From: Atriophallophorus winterbourni
Lineage: Eukaryota; Platyhelminthes; Trematoda; Plagiorchiida; Microphallidae
NCBI GenBank assembly: GCA_013407085.1
Contig: JACCGJ010023620.1
Span: 17,636 to 81,635, forward strand
Reading direction: 5' to 3'
DNA: 64,000 nt
Below are positions 1 to 11,376 of the stretch, piece by piece (the stretch's first letter is position 1; every line of letters begins with the position of its first letter). Under the pieces are notes generated by a model. The model saw only the letters and a program-made list of their open reading frames with translations, made no database searches and was not told where the DNA came from. A program made the translations under genes and the position numbers.

Positions 1-1218
1 TATCATCTATAATATCATAATGATTGCTAAAATATTTAAAAATTACTCACAATCCTTTAATTGTTAAACATTAAAAGCGCCTTAGTTTTGTGTAAAAATA
101 AATTAACCTGTAAATTAAGTTGAACTATTTGCGAATTTAATTGAAAGACGATTCATCACAATCCAAAAATAATGGAAATATGTTGTCCGAACTGAAATGC
201 AATATATTTCCAATTATTAGGAATTAGAAAAGTTGATAGACAGTCTTCATTGAAGATATTATTGTACGAATCGTTTGAGAATAATTAATTGAGTACGTAC
301 ACTGTTTCATGTTGTAAAAAACTAGATAAACAAAGAAAAAACATCCAGTCATCATGAAAAAATAGAATCAACATTTGTATGGTAACATCACTCACGGGAA
401 ATCAAGCGATACAAACTGGATTTAGTCAGAAAAATAATAAATTATCTAGTGACTAATTGTCATATCTTTTTGAAATAACAGGAAATGATTACTAGGTGAC
501 GAGCATATAAATCTTTTATAGCTTGAAATGTGAAAAGATTATGCTGTAATACGAATCACATTCCGCGTTAACAGAAGCATGAGAATAATAATATGTCAGA
601 AAATTATTGTAAATTGAATATTATGCCAAAAGAATGCATTCTGAAATCGTAAGTTGTAATAACTGAAAGTCTTTTATGCACCTAATGGAAGATGTGCACA
701 TTGGTGTGCTTTACAGAATTCCATAATCATCAATGAGTAATCTAACTATGAAGTATACGTCATCTTTACTAAAACGGCGTCAGGGGAAACAAATCAACGT
801 GGAAAAATAAAATGTTTGAAGGAAATATTGTCGAATGTCAATGTAATTGTGTATCGATATATTTATTGTAGTACAGAAATGTTTTTATGCTTTATTTAAT
901 ATTGTATTGTGTACGTGTGAATTTCTTACTCTGATTCTCTGTTATCTTAACAATTGAGCGTGTTTGTGGATCATCTTCCACCGCCATCGATTTGTACCCT
1001 GCGAGGTGTTTAATTCATTTTTCGTGTAAATTTCCTTTTACTACAATGTGATGTAAATTGGATATAGAAAAATTTGAGGAACATAATTAATGTGTCATAA
1101 TACAACTTATGCATTAGGCCTAAAAGAAAAATAACTGTAGAGGCAGTTTCTTCAGATAATGTTTTGTATAAATCACCAACGGTAACAACATTGCTTTACT
1201 GTACATAACAATTGACCT
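1..1218. other. AT-rich stretch without recognised gene
   Basis: No open frame of useful length and no retroelement motif is visible on either strand. The sequence is AT-rich and runs up to the left terminal repeat at 1219. Confidence 0.6.
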
Positions 1219-1418
1219 TGATAACTCATTTTCCGTTGATTCGTGTTCTGTGATTGCTACAATGTACCTTCGTGCACCCTCTTGGTTACCGCGATAAACC
1301 TTTTATCTCCTGTGCCTTTTCTCCAACATTCTCGGGGACATTATTGTAGTGGTCAGTCAACTACAAATTGGTGAGCCTGACGTGATGCACGAATCCTTCG
1401 TGTACTACAATTGGTAAG

Positions 1419-1432
1419 CCCCCCCCCCCCCC
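1419..1432. repeat. Poly-C run (14 C)
   Basis: An uninterrupted run of C sits inside the short LTR-type element, just after a second PBS-like sequence. Homopolymers of this length are often miscounted. Confidence 0.8.
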
Positions 1433-1736
1433 AAATATCCCCGCACATTCGAGATTTTTTCCCGGTAAGAAATTTTCCCGATTACATCGGCCTTATTTCC
1501 GGAAATTTTTTACATCCGTTAACCATGTTTTACGTTCAAATACGTGAATATGATCACATAATCTACACTTGTTGATCATTCACAAGTCGGGTTTAGAACG
1601 CATCATACCGGGCAGACAGTTTACTTTGTTTAATGCTTAAGCCCCTCGACATCAATCAACAGCTCGTCGGGTAGGGATCTCTAAAATGATAGACTGGCCC
1701 ACTCCACCTTGACCTCAGGAAATCGCTTGCAGTGCA

Positions 1737-2183
1737 ATGGGCTACCGATGTAGGCATCGCCAAGCTCTGGGACCCTATTCTTCCGTCACACCTCTCCCTT
1801 GGCCCGATGGGGGAAAATCTTTTGCGAACCTAATCGCAAAGCGCTTTCCGGACTACTTACCCTGTCTGCCTTTAGACGGCGCCTTAGGCACACCATACGC
1901 AATCGTTTCCCATCCTGGAATCGTGCTTGCGTTTAAGGTTGACGGAAAAAGTAGTATGGCCGGAAAGCCAGTGGGTACGTGCGCATGGACCTTCATGGAA
2001 CCCCACCATTATGATAATAACCACATGTACGTCAAGAATACCCGCATCGCCATCTCCACAGGAGTAGAGTTCCGGAACGGCACATTTGGAATTATTAGCG
2101 AGTTATTTAACACAGTCTTATCGCTTTGTTATATCCCGGCATGCTTTTTGTACTCTCACTTTCCGTTGATTAGTGTTCTGTGA
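1737..2183 (+). CDS. Unrecognised ORF inside LTR-type element
   Basis: This 148-codon open frame lies between the two 147-bp terminal repeats and its last dozen codons read into the right repeat, so it cannot be an ordinary host gene end. Base composition is clearly less AT-rich than the surroundings. I see no zinc knuckle, protease, RT or integrase motif and no signal peptide. It may be captured sequence, a fragment of an unknown gag, or a chance ORF in GC-richer DNA. No function is proposed. Confidence 0.25.
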   Translation: MGYRCRHRQALGPYSSVTPLPWPDGGKSFANLIAKRFPDYLPCLPLDGALGTPYAIVSHPGIVLAFKVDGKSSMAGKPVGTCAWTFMEPHHYDNNHMYVKNTRIAISTGVEFRNGTFGIISELFNTVLSLCYIPACFLYSHFPLISVL

Positions 2184-2295
2184 TTGCTACAATGTACCTC
2201 CGTGCACCCTTTTGGCTACCGCGATAAAAATTTCATCTCCTGTGCCTTTTCTCCAACATTCTTGGGGACATTATTGTAGTGGTCAGTCCACTACA

Positions 2296-4479
2296 CAACA
2301 CTGAACTGCATGTCCATTGCTTAAATCGATGTATTTTCTTTGAAAATGAAACATAGAACTCATACGTTGTGATCGCTGGGATTTTTCATATTTTGGTCGA
2401 ACAAAATGTAAATGTAATGTTTAATATTTGCATCGCGTGATATAATAATGATATGAAACGAATGACATGAATCTCGGGTTAAATTATGATGATAATAAAT
2501 TATGGCTTCAAGTTATCTCACACAATTTCAATTTGACTCTTGATAACTAGAAATCTTACATTGATTGCAAGCTACATGTTTTGAATTACTCAAAATCTAT
2601 AATTGTCTTAAAATCTACCTTATGAAACCATTGAAACGGTAATAAGAATTCGCCTCTTATATCGCGTCATGTGTTGTTAATGGCTTTTTAATAGAAATAG
2701 CAAAAAATTGGAAAACGTTTCTTTTAATGGCTTATATTGGTTTTACAAAAATTTCCGTACATCAGGTCAGTTGATTGTTTATATATTCAAAGGCAATTAA
2801 AATTAAATTAGCATCTTGTATGCAAAATCTTTCTGCCGACCAGTTAAAATTATGCATTAATAATAATGATAACATTAAAAATAATAACTTTGATATTGTT
2901 TACATTTATTTTTAATTTGCGTCCATAATATTATCGATTTAGTAACACAAACTATTATACCCAGTCACCACTAGAATATTATTATTTATATTGAATACAA
3001 TACATTTAATGCAATTCAAATCAAAATTCCACACATCAAAATAAAATAATTTTAAATTTCAAATTAAAACTTGCCCAATGTTGATGGTAACTAATGTAAC
3101 TTTATACTCTAGATGATGTTGTGATGTATGCTGTTTTTCAAGCTGATCAATTGAAGTTATGTTCACACTAAGCTATATATGGGTTTGTGATTACACCACG
3201 TAAATGTTTGAGAATGTTACATATCTACGACAAACTGTAGTGCTCACCAAAAGATATTTCACCATACAAAATTCGGATGAGTTCTCAACATAAACTCACG
3301 ACCTTAACGATAAAATGCTCAATCGGCTTCGATATGTGAGAACGCAGTTGAAGATCTTTTATTTAATTCAATTTTAATGGTCTAAAAAGCATATATTTTC
3401 ACAAAAATTACAGAATTATATAGGAACTACAAATTATATAAAAAGCAAAATCGGGATTTATTTGATTACTGAGCAGTTCATGACTGAAGTAAAAATCAAA
3501 AGGGCGGCGATTGTTTTTCTTTGGTGGGATTACAATTGTAGATTCATGAGGATAAGATGTATAGATGTAGATTGTTTCAAGTGAAACAATTTCGGTATTG
3601 ATAACTAGGGATTGCAGTTTTCTTCAGCTTTACAGTCAATGATATCATCAGTGACGAACACTTTGTCGAAAACCTCCACCCTTGGATTTATCCGCCTATT
3701 ATATTTACACTCAAAGATTTACTCGTATAAGTGTATTTGATCCAACGTCTGATCTGGATCTCATAATGAGATGAGATCGTACCTTTGTTAATATTGTTCA
3801 TTAACCGCCAATTGAAGAAAGCGATCATGTCGACTATGAATGCGAATTAGTTTGAACCGCTACATGCCAAAGAATTCAAAGCGAACGCGCAAAGAGAGTC
3901 AGCAAACGTTCATTGTATGCAACTTTCCGAGGTATGCGATTTGCACAATTGGATTATAACGATTTTAGCAGATATTGGCTATCGCTTTTGCGGCAACTAA
4001 GATCTACATGAAACGAACATACATTATTTGTTCATAAAGGAGCTTCTAAAAACAAAAGATTTGAAATACGGTGCAGAATGAAAAGATGGATGTAACTAAT
4101 GCCCATAGTTTGAGAGTTTCACAAATCTCCTAAAGGAAATAAATCATGGTCAAGATTTAGTCGACTGCAAAGTATAGGTATCCGCTTGATTCAAAACGAC
4201 AAGCGATCATTCTAAACGCGTTTAATTTCTCAGATACACTGCAACCGGAAGATTTTATATCGGCTCGTAAATGATAGAACCAGTAATAACCAACGAGATG
4301 TTGAATTACAATCTTCGTACGGCATCGCATAGCTGGTTAAACAGACTGCCAAAATATTAACATAGATTTTTTCGAAGTATTTTCTTTCAAATTAATTGCA
4401 AATTTTCGGGAATCCGTTATTCAACTTGTTAGACTGAGGTTGATTGAAGTATTGAATTTAGAATTTGAAAAAAAACAGT
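2296..4479. other. AT-rich stretch without recognised gene
   Basis: No ORF, tRNA, satellite or retroelement motif was recognised on either strand. The sequence reads as old, mutated intergenic DNA. Confidence 0.55.
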
Positions 4480-5600
4480 TGGTAAACAATTTCAGGTAAT
4501 AAGCACGATAACTCCAAAAGTGCTCAAAACCTGCCATTCGCAATGTCTGAATCTTTATCTAACAATTTCATTCATTTGGTTCATTCTTGATTGGTTCCAG
4601 AGTTTTGGTATCTACAACACATAACAGTTATTGACAAAGATGGTATCTGTTTATTTGTCATTAATTCCTGGAGGTGACATAGCTCTATTCTGTATCAAAA
4701 GTTTAAAAGAGAATAATAATAGCGAAAATAGATCAATATCTAGCAAGTAATGGAATGTTTCAGTTGTTTAACATGGCTTTCGTAAAAAAACGTTCACCTC
4801 GAAACGATTTGCTAACGTGTTTGAACGATTGGAGGAGTTTTGTAGATGAAGGTGTGTGTATTCATGCGTGTTACGTAAACATTTCTGAAACGTCCAGTCA
4901 GTGTTGATCATAATTTAATTTCAAACAAGCAAAAAAATATGATGTTTTTGGGAATCTATATCAATGTATTCGAGATTACCTTATCAATCGATACATTAAA
5001 GTTGTGACTGTGGCTTAATGTTGAATCGAATCGATGCCGTTATCGGAGTGTCGCAGGAATCAAAACCTTCTTTGATCCCGAACGATTCCTCAAGAGTAAA
5101 TCTCATAGAGAATGTTTTGTTTGTTTCTGACATCAATAATGTGGAGGCGAAACAGCAACATTGATGATTGGTTTTTTGCTATGAAGCGGCCTGAATACAA
5201 TGCACGACTGTGCCTCTTAAAAAACTCTAATGAATGTAGACAGGCTCAAATCATGCAAGTCGGAAGCGATCCCAAATTTTATTATCCATAAAAGCAAGAA
5301 AACCCAAGCCTGAATTACATAGTAAAAGAAAACTACCAAGGAGTCTGTAATTTTTATAGTTTCAAAAATGGTCTACATTTTGAAGTAGTTTACGCACGCG
5401 TCTCTTAACTTCTAGTTTATATACTATGCTACCTGAGCCTGGTCACAATGGCCGGGTTAAAGCTGAGTTTTGTCGAAAATCAGAGTATTAGATACTGAAC
5501 TAATGGCGCTCGTTTTCAAGTTTGTTTGGCTAAAACCTCCCTAATACCATCAATCATCCTGTTACGAATACCAGCTTTTTGAATACCGAGGCTACATCCA
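4480..5600 (+). pseudogene. Decayed CR1-like LINE reverse transcriptase
   Basis: Translated in shifting frames, the plus strand gives pieces of a CR1-type reverse transcriptase. Around 4770-4880 it reads LLTCLNDWRSFVDEG and then IHACYVNIS, which aligns with the matching part of the better preserved element at 23.7-23.9 kb (LLTVLNDW..VDEG..IHACYLDMSK). Weaker similarity extends upstream, toward the GxxPxxL region, and downstream. Stops and frameshifts are frequent, so it is an old, dead copy. The boundaries are approximate and no tail or target duplication was found. Confidence 0.6.
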
Positions 5601-8058
5601 GTCCAATACTCGATGATATGTTAGATTAAATATATGTTCTGAATAAAAAGATCACAATTTCAGTTTTATAAATGTAAAAATAATAATCTGTTTTAATAAG
5701 TATATAGTGATTTTGAAGCTAATAGCTTGAATCCATATCGATGATAAAATGTTTTTTTTAAAAGTGAATATATATATATATATATATATGCTGAGTCACA
5801 AAGCAAAATGTTTGACCTGCATCCTTTAAACGCATTAATTCGATTTATCTTTAGTGAGAAACTGGCTACAGACGAATGAAATCCATTAGTAAATAAACAT
5901 GAACTTTAAAATTATTATCACATAAGATGAGTACAGTAAAACTATTCGGTCAAGTGGGACGAAAAACAATGCTCTCAATAATAGCGCCGTAATTCATGGT
6001 TTGCCCAGCATACACAAACCAATTTTTGCATTTTGTACTAAAATGTTCCAGCATTACGTACAATTTTACCAATGTTTCAAATCATTATAAAAATAAGTCA
6101 CCTAAATCAACCAGAATTTAGCAATTACCAATAAATTTAGAGCAACATTAATAGTTGGTAAGCGCAAATATTTCATGCAACAATTTCATCGGTCATTTTT
6201 GCAAAAGCTCAATCTACTGAGTTAACCGAAATCCGTACGGTTGTCATTTATTTTTCTCAAAACGGTGATCCATTAGGTAAGATTGTTTAAAATGCAAACT
6301 CACACTCAAAGTTAAAAATTCGTTCATTCTGTACAACTATAAAAGAAGGTAGACGATAGCAGCGCTCGCCTACTCTGCAAAATAGCATTGCATAGTTTCT
6401 ATCAATGACATCTGTGTTATCGCGAAAATAATTTCGTGCTTTGATCTAAATGGTGCAACATCGCTCAACAAAATGTTGCTAATCTCAATCATGAAGACCA
6501 CTCAAGACCACTTGCGATATCCTTTCTCGAAATCAGAGTGTCATTTTATTATTTAACTGAGTAATGGTTATAGAACGTCAAGAACGTCATTCGACGGGGA
6601 AGATCAGTTAGCTACGTTGGTAAAGCAAAGGGAATAGCAATATCATGGAAAAATAATTAAAAAAAGAGCGAGCTAGATTGTAGCTAGCAAATATCTATCA
6701 AATAAAATTCGCATGTTAATTGCTCACAGGGCATGCGTTTTGGTTTGTAATATGATATTCTCCTTGAATGTTTTATACCGCTGTGTAAATAGTTCAGGTT
6801 TACAACAAAATAATCTCTCGAATCTCCCGATTCTTATTAGAGTTGCTTATTTTCATGCAGTTATATGAGGTTTTCAAGCATAAAACTTGATCAACCGTTA
6901 AAATTTGAATTTTTTTAATCAAAGTGGTTGAAAAAGTTTATTCTATATTAATCAGATTGGCAAAGATAATGTTTGGATGACTGATTCACACCGTGGTTAT
7001 GCATCAACATAGCAAATCAAAGAAAACGATTAATTTTAATACTTCCTAAATACGCTGCACTTAAACACCATAACTGGTTTCTGGTTGTTTGCGATCATTA
7101 GGTTAACACCAGAAATGTCCTGGTATCAGACATGAATACAGCTGTTTTCGTATGCAAAACACGTTTACGCTTCTCAACCAATCAATTCGGCTCAAGTATT
7201 TTATGAAAAAAATAAGAGAAAGTTAGAAATATATTGGTTGAGACGGCATGAAATTCAGTTCACATTATGAAACTCTACGGAAATTCGAATCGAATCTGTG
7301 CCAAGAGGTTCGTATCATTTTCCCCGAGCGTTCTAGGAAATGTTTCAGTTACGCATACGCTACTCTAACATGATGATTTTATTGCTTCAAAAGATCACTT
7401 ATCTTTTAACAAAGTTCACGTTTTGCAGAAAAAAACTGATCAACAATTCCTTAATCTCTTTCACGATGAAAGATTCAATCGAGATGAAATGAAATAAACG
7501 TGTAATAAACATTATACATTTTCAAAACAATGGATTAATTATTCGATCTCTGAATTTAAAACAAGAGACGATCTTACTGTTATGAGATTGGTTTAATTAT
7601 TCTCGTCAAATAGAGCAGCAGCACTTGGATAATCACATTAGAAGAATACATATATAATATTTCACAAATTATGGGTAATTTTTTATACAAAATAGCTTGA
7701 GTTACTCCACCATTCAGGAAGCATTCGACAAGGTTTGAAAGAAATAATATAATTTTGATCAATTTGCTCCCAGTTGTTTTCTGATGTACATAGATTTCGT
7801 AGCTGACAATATCAACGCTTGAAACTCGTATTTAACTGTTGGTGCAATTGTGTAAGCTGCCGTGCACTTAAGCCAACGACGTTTTGAACTCAAACGTCAA
7901 AAAAACATTAGCAATTCAGAAATCTCTCACAGTAATCATGCAGTGATCTACGCTGTTGTTCTAAACATTCGATAAAATATCTCTGGTTTCTGAAGCACCC
8001 AAAAGGAACTGTGCTACGTGTTCTTATCTATTCCCCATCTACTGTTCGTATACAAATC

Positions 8059-8059
<1 letters not shown>
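5601..8059. other. AT-rich stretch without recognised gene
   Basis: Apart from a (TA)n run at 5768-5789, nothing recognisable was found. The small minus-strand ORF near 7580-7762 is AT-rich and has no motif. Confidence 0.5.
5768..5789. repeat. (TA)n microsatellite
   Basis: About eleven TA units in a row. Confidence 0.85.

Positions 8060-8098
<39 letters not shown>
8060..8098. repeat. (TA)n microsatellite
   Basis: About nineteen TA units end just before the 3' end of the minus-strand LINE remnant that starts at about 8099. Confidence 0.9.
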
Positions 8099-8099
<1 letters not shown>

Positions 8100-8827
8100 C
8101 CGGATAGTTCGATTAATTTGTTGATTAGGCTGTTCGTCTTCTTATAGATGCATTTGATCGTATTTGTCTATGGAGCATCTAGTAATTGTTTAAAAGCGGC
8201 AAATATATGGTGCATTTTTCAAACCATTGACAAGCTTAGAAACTCTTTGATATAAGAAATCCAGAATCACAATCTCTTTTGTGAGCCATGGTGTCCAAGC
8301 TTGGGCAGCATACTGCAGATCGAGACTAAAACAACCATGGGAAAGACGTCCAAACTTCCGACTTAAAATACATAGCTGCCGAGAGGTACATTTATAAAAG
8401 GCTTAGCTTTGCAGACAGTTTTTCAATCTAACGCGATTTCAGATGTTCAGATACTTTTCTTTCAATTGTAATATAGGATTTGGTTGACGAGCTCGAATGG
8501 GTAGGAAAAACCACGTTCGCTAGCGAGAATAGACTTTTGATCAACTTTGTAAATAGTTCGATTTGGCTTCGCGCGGATGAGTAGTCACAAATATAAACAA
8601 CTTATTCTCCAAATATCGCTTAAACAACAATGTCCATCAGATCTAATCGGTGTTAGCTTACACCGTATCCGATGGGAAGACCTGACACGGAGATCTGTTC
8701 GGTTGGGCGACCACAATAGATATTGCTGGCTCCTTCTGGACTGGTCGGGCAAACAAAGCTATTCAAATGTGCCAGTCTGGAGAACAGTTCATAAACGCTC
8801 AATTGCGATCGGTCAAACGGTGGACGG

Positions 8828-8883
8828 TAGCCCAGAGCGTTAAGGCGTGGGACTACAATGGCGATGCCCCGGGGTTCGAATCC
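8828..8883 (+). promoter_or_regulatory. Internal RNA polymerase III promoter (A and B boxes)
   Basis: TAGCCCAGAGCGTTAAGGCG fits a tRNA A box, and GGTTCGAATCC at 8873-8883 is a full B-box match. The spacing is tRNA-like. The surrounding sequence does not fold into an obvious tRNA with acceptor stem, so this is the tRNA-related head of the SINE and not a tRNA gene. Confidence 0.8.
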
Positions 8884-8897
8884 CACCCTCGAAGCGG

Positions 8898-8954
8898 TGG
8901 ATATGCACTGCTGATGAGCTCAAATGAGAGCGAAACTCGAGTCCAGTGCTTCCA
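8898..8954 (+). ncRNA. Hammerhead self-cleaving ribozyme (type I, schistosome-like)
   Basis: All core elements are present in order. CUGAUGA is at 8911-8917. Stem II is GCUC 8918-8921 with GAGC 8928-8931 and loop AAAUGA. GAAA is at 8932-8935. The minimal stem III is A8935-U8942 and C8936-G8941 with loop UCGA, and the cleavage triplet GUC is at 8941-8943. Stem I pairs GCACUG 8905-8910 with CAGUGC 8944-8949. An internal loop (UAU opposite U) is followed by UGGA 8898-8901 with UCCA 8951-8954. The very short stem III and the looped stem I are hallmarks of the Schistosoma Sm-alpha hammerhead. No core base is missing, so cleavage after C8943 is expected. Confidence 0.9.
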
Positions 8955-9640
8955 TTATGGACGGACGTGATCAACTTTGTGAGTAGTTCGACGGGCTTGG
9001 CACGGATGAGTAGTCACAAATATAAACAACTTATTCTCCAAATATCGCTTAGACTTTTACATATTCAAAGTCAGGTTATTCTCTGATGACCAATGGAACA
9101 GAACATTCGTGTCATTTTGTAGCTAAATTCAATCATCAAGATTGCTTATTCGCCTACATATTTTTATGTCATCAGTGAAAAGAAGCGTGTTACTTTCGTT
9201 TGGTTTTGGTAAATCGTTCATGTAAATCAGGAAAAATGTTGGTCCCAGTACCGATACTTGCGAAACACCGCTAGTGACATGGAGTTGCTTTGATAATCGG
9301 CCATCCACACAAACTCTGATGTCCTGTTGCTAAGGTAATCGCGAATCTATTCAAATAAGTTTTCAAAAGTAGCGTATTTCTGTATATTCTTTAACAGTAA
9401 ATTATGATCGTATCTGTCGAAAGCTTTGGAAATGTCAAGGTAGCATGCATGAATACAATAACCTGCATCTACAACAGTTGTCCAGTCGTCTAAGCTTATT
9501 AGCAAATTTATTAGACAAGAAAGATTTCTGCGAACAATGAGTCAGTGAGCACCGAATAGTTACGGGCATATCTAGGAACTGATCGTGCATAACTGCGACT
9601 GCTTGCAGTAGTGTGATACTCCTTCTCCATCACTTAAACA

Positions 9641-9744
9641 TTTACGCCGTTTTAGAGACATGCTGGAGAAGGCGATTTCTTTGTCAGACAATGAGGCGTG
9701 GTTCCTCGTTAGTGTTATGGCGACTATAGCGAGCATTGTTTCGT
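9641..9744. other. Spacer between two LINE remnants
   Basis: No motif was recognised in this short stretch. Confidence 0.4.
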
Positions 9745-10375
9745 TACAAATATCCGGATAATTCGATTAATTTGTTGATTAGGCTGTTCGTCTTCTTATA
9801 GATGCATTTGATCGTATTTGTTCATGGGGCATCTAGTAATTGTTTGAAAGCGTCAATGGTTTCAGATTGTACCACATGAGTAGGTAAACTGTTCTACAAT
9901 TGCGAACGGAAAATGCATATTTGAGGCAGTTCAACTTGATATGCTGTTGGCAAAATTTAGATTGGTGACTACGTAGATGTGCTTTGTGGGAACAATGTAA
10001 GGTATGGATGATTGGTTTGTATACGCATTGTCTGAATGGAAAACAGTGCTCCTTGTTGTCGTCTGTATTGGCCTGAATGCAATTTCATTATTCGTAGTCT
10101 CATTTTGTATAGATAATTAGAAAGTCCAAGGACGATCTTTGTCGCTCTGCGCTGTGGAGTTTCCAATAGCTGATTTTTTTGCTTCAACCAAGGATACCAT
10201 GACGGTATGGCATATTCGATATGAGGGCGGATATAGGCTGGATTTAATTTTGAGATTATATTGGAGCCAAACAAACATGGAGCTCTTCTGATGAATCCCA
10301 AGTATTTTAGCTTTGCTAGCAGCGAGTCGACATAGCATAGAGTTTCGCAAGTCAGACTGAATAATCACGCTGAAA
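9745..10375 (-). pseudogene. 3' fragment of CR1-like LINE (minus)
   Basis: On the minus strand this fragment encodes the C-terminal part of the same LINE family that sits in the satellite at 34.4-35.8 kb. It carries the pieces YIRPHIEYAIPSW, LLETPQRRATKIVLGLSNY, RRQQGALF and the final region before the 3' UTR. Two overlapping open frames (9969-10301 and 10117-10368) show a frameshift between the upstream SDLRNSMLCRLAASKA part and the downstream part. The start is lost at about 10375. It is a 5'-truncated, dead copy. Confidence 0.75.
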
Positions 10376-11317
10376 TCGTTTTCGGTTTAGTCGGGTTTAA
10401 TAGCAGTTCGACTTATATAATTTTATTCGTTTAGCTTGCTGATGAGTAATAATAAGGTGCAGTTATCTAGGGACCACGCATAAATCATCATCTCGTAAGG
10501 AATTGGCAGGCTGGGCTTTTAGATTTCAGAAACAGTCCATGTGACGAAACTTGCAAAACTACTAATGTAAATTGTTATCAAAGAACGTTTGACAATCTTC
10601 AAATGGTGTTACTATGACAGTTGGAGAAGCCAGTGGCGTATTCAGATTTTAAAAAGCCGGTTGTTGTTGACGTGCATGCAGAATTCTTTAAGATGCACAA
10701 CAAATTTCTTGGCTAGACTGATTTGGTAATTTTTATTATTATTTCGAATAAAGAAGACAAAAGTATTTCTTAATAAAGTGACAAATCTCCAAGTACTTAC
10801 ACCAGGCCATGTCACGTTTTTTTCATTTATATTTCCGCGTAATGCTCCTAAAATATGTTTTAAACGCGACCCGTTGCTTATTGGTTTCACGGTTGATAAC
10901 AAATCAGTGATGATACGGAGTTGGTTGTAAATTGTTTCCCATATTTGGTGAGCTGATGTGAATTCAAATGAATCCCAACGATTGACAGTAATAATAGCTT
11001 TTTGCAGGGCCTTCAAATCGGCCGTGCATACAATTAATTTCTCCAAGGGTAAAATGCCTCAAATATTTTCGGATCAACTGAGGTCAAATTTGGACGTGCA
11101 CTTTAGAACGAAGTACGAGATACCGGGACTTGCAGTGGAACGTTTGACCCAAAAACGTTTGCTAGTAAACTGGATCGTATGTCAATCAATTAAGACGGAC
11201 AAGAAAAATCGTTCAGCCGAAAAATTGTAACTCGATGTCGGGAAATATTTATCATTTTTTAAATTTGTGGTGAAATTATTGTAACAGCTGAAAATTTGTG
11301 TTTACGAATAAAGTCAA
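10376..11317. other. Unclassified stretch ending in AATAAA and (TTC)n
   Basis: A minus-strand ORF of 134 codons (10642-11046) and a plus-strand ORF of 90 codons (10958-11230) occur here. Neither has a motif I recognise. On the plus strand the region ends with AATAAA near 11306, directly followed by a (TTC)n tract, as a 3' end of a retroelement or retrocopy might. The identity is unknown. Confidence 0.35.
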
Positions 11318-11376
11318 TTTCTTCTTCTTCTTCTTCTCCTTCTTCTTCTTCTTCTTCTTCTTCTTCTTTCTTCTTC
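11318..11376. repeat. (TTC)n microsatellite
   Basis: About nineteen imperfect TTC units with two interruptions. Confidence 0.9.

Larger units (their letters stand above)
1219..2295. mobile_element. Short LTR-type element (147-bp terminal direct repeats)
   Basis: Two direct repeats of 147 bp, 1219-1365 and 2149-2295, both begin with TG and end with CTACA. By eye they differ at roughly a dozen positions. Three bases after the left repeat comes TGGTGAGCCTGACGTGAT, the place and look of a gypsy-type primer binding site. The 783-bp interior has no gag or pol that I recognise and a less AT-rich ORF (1737-2183). No matching target duplication is visible (GACCT before, CAACA after), and no clear polypurine tract precedes the right repeat. 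It could be a TRIM/LARD-type non-autonomous LTR element or a rearranged gypsy remnant. A second, imperfect copy of the repeat/PBS junction lies at about 1402-1420, followed by a run of 14 C. Confidence 0.55.
8539..9050 (+). mobile_element. tRNA-related SINE with hammerhead ribozyme (Sm-alpha-like)
   Basis: The element is flanked by a 9-bp direct repeat, TAGACTTTT, at 8530-8538 and 9050-9058, read as a target-site duplication (the T at 9050 could belong to either side). Inside are pol III-type A and B boxes (about 8828-8883) and a complete hammerhead motif (8898-8954). The first ~82 bp, starting GATCAACTTTGT at 8539, recur at 8969-9050. The insert is therefore one ~430-bp monomer plus the start of a second, as if copied from a tandem or circular template. 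Hammerhead-bearing SINE-like repeats are established for Schistosoma, and related retrozyme-type RNAs are known in other animals. The element sits inside a LINE remnant. The small ORFs that cross it are not coding. Confidence 0.85.
8099..9640 (-). pseudogene. CR1-like LINE remnant (minus), split by hammerhead SINE
   Basis: Read on the minus strand, 9640-9059 contains a decayed reverse transcriptase: HACYLDISKAFDR near 9420-9460, then a damaged LSNRT stretch. The C-terminal and 3' part continues at 8530-8099 with traces of the PW..LK and HSRLN-type region. The 3' end (8099-8215) is nearly the same as 9753-9850, so two related copies lie side by side. A SINE with target duplication (8539-9050) interrupts it. 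Stops and indels are many. It is clearly a dead element and its ends are approximate. Confidence 0.65.

Noticed and set aside
1210..2300. Target-site duplication for the 147-bp LTR pair
   Set aside because: GACCT and CAACA do not match, so no duplication can be claimed.
8825..8895. tRNA gene
   Set aside because: A and B boxes are good, but no complete cloverleaf with acceptor stem is visible. It belongs to the SINE.
8577..8970. Overlapping ORFs on both strands (88, 77, 67 aa)
   Set aside because: They lie across the hammerhead SINE with its pol III promoter and are chance frames in a GC-richer element.
10440..10465. Second hammerhead starting at a CTGATGAG
   Set aside because: No GAAA box, stem II or stem I partner follows at a fitting distance.
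10642..11230. Two opposite ORFs (134 and 90 codons) as genes
   Set aside because: No motif or splice context supports either. They overlap each other and lie before a (TTC)n tract.
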